The notes under the pieces were generated by a model. It did not search any database and was not told the origin of the DNA. It saw only the letters and a list, made by a program, of their open reading frames with translations. A stretch of 64,000 nucleotides of DNA from Lentilactobacillus raoultii (GTDB taxonomy: Bacteria > Bacillota > Bacilli > Lactobacillales > Lactobacillaceae): the NCBI RefSeq assembly GCF_900411375.1, contig NZ_LS422986.1, positions 248,001-312,000 of the forward strand, read 5' to 3'. The number at the start of each line of letters is the position of its first letter. Position 1 is the first letter of the stretch. Shown one piece after another: positions 63,598 through 64,000 of this stretch. Position numbers and translations under genes: made by a program.

Positions 63598-64000
63598 ATG
63601 CATAAACGCTGGTTACTTTTCATGCCACTGGTTGTGTTACTGATGGGATGTAGTTTGTCGGCTAAGACGCCACAAAAGACGGCAACTAATCAGGATGGTC
63701 AATTTAATGGGGTCACCTTAGACGTTTCTCGGCACCATTATCACGTTGCAACGCTGGTTAAGTTTATTCAGTTGGTTGCTGATCACCATGGCCAATTTAT
63801 TCAACTACATCTAAGTGACGACAAGGATTTCGCTATTGAAAATCAACAGGTGGGTCAGACTCGTGATCGGGCCGTTGAAAAAGGCGGGGTCTGGCGAAAC
63901 AGGATCACTCATCAAGCTTTTTATAGCTCGTCACAGATTCACTATCTACTAATGATTGCGAAGCAAAGACACCTGACACTGATTCCAGAAATTGATACTC
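63598..64000 (+). CDS. GH20-like lipoprotein glycosidase (3' end cut by window edge)
   Basis: The frame is open from ATG 63598 (GGGGGGAGC upstream) to the window end, 134 codons seen. A lipoprotein signal peptide ends in the lipobox LMGCS, with Cys about 18. The mature part begins the family 20 glycosyl hydrolase barrel: NGVTLDVSRHHYHVATLVKFIQLVADHHGQFIQLHLSDDKDF and later RHLTLIPEID. Such proteins are beta-N-acetylhexosaminidases. It is surface-anchored. The active-site Asp-Glu pair lies beyond the edge, so activity cannot be checked. Confidence 0.82.
   Translation, partial: MHKRWLLFMPLVVLLMGCSLSAKTPQKTATNQDGQFNGVTLDVSRHHYHVATLVKFIQLVADHHGQFIQLHLSDDKDFAIENQQVGQTRDRAVEKGGVWRNRITHQAFYSSSQIHYLLMIAKQRHLTLIPEIDT

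Overview
The window looks like a chromosomal segment of a heterofermentative lactobacillus, most likely Lentilactobacillus or a close relative. The evidence is low-to-moderate GC, strong AGGAGG-type ribosome binding sites, frequent TTG/GTG starts, an adenosylcobalamin-dependent class II ribonucleotide reductase of the L. leichmannii type with a PduO cobalamin adenosyltransferase nearby, a lactate-racemase (lar) locus with split larC, citrate lyase, pyruvate oxidase, NADH oxidase and a helveticin J-like protein. I see no rRNA, tRNA, transposase or CRISPR array. Species identity is inference.

Layout. 1-4.8 kb: two CPBP membrane proteases (one cut by the left edge and shown only by direct translation), an NlpC/P60 protein, a D-2-hydroxyacid dehydrogenase and a MazEF-like pair. 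4.8-14 kb: malolactic/malic enzyme with a LysR regulator, small membrane and XRE genes, an MFS exporter with a cysteine-less Rrf2 regulator, a RibF-like protein with a degenerate kinase half, and pyruvate oxidase. 14.5-24.8 kb: fumarase, fumarate-reductase flavoprotein, DASS dicarboxylate/citrate transporter, SorC regulator, citDEF and an LDH-fold dehydrogenase carrying the malate-type arginine. Together these could run citrate -> oxaloacetate -> malate -> fumarate -> succinate as an NADH sink. 25-29.2 kb: larA, larB, larC1/larC2 (A8 slippery site), larE.

29.3-44.4 kb: flavodoxin-like protein, NADH oxidase, GAPDH, two MFS transporters, GntR and PduO genes, the class II reductase behind two NrdR boxes, MalY/PatB with a DUF3737 protein, and a purine-permease/phosphoribosyltransferase pair behind two inverted PurBoxes. 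44.4-53.8 kb is more accessory: small membrane proteins, a quinone oxidoreductase that seems to start at ATT, a DUF1828-like two-gene unit, a frameshifted SDR, a TPP riboswitch with tenA, an ABC exporter and D-serine dehydratase.

53.9-57.4 kb is the most interesting block. A LexA/CI-like S24 repressor diverges from a promoter with a LexA-box-like palindrome. That promoter leads to two phage-type regulatory genes, a strong terminator, an LLH-type holin directly behind the terminator, and a helveticin J-family protein without a signal peptide. It reads as a domesticated prophage lysis module for damage-induced bacteriocin release. It is followed by two paralogous secreted proteins, an AEC transporter, a four-gene ABC system and the start of a GH20 lipoprotein at the right edge.

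A second unexplained signal lies between fumarase and fumarate reductase: two tandem hairpins of about 120 nt whose helices differ in sequence but keep pairing, while internal-loop bases and flanks are identical.
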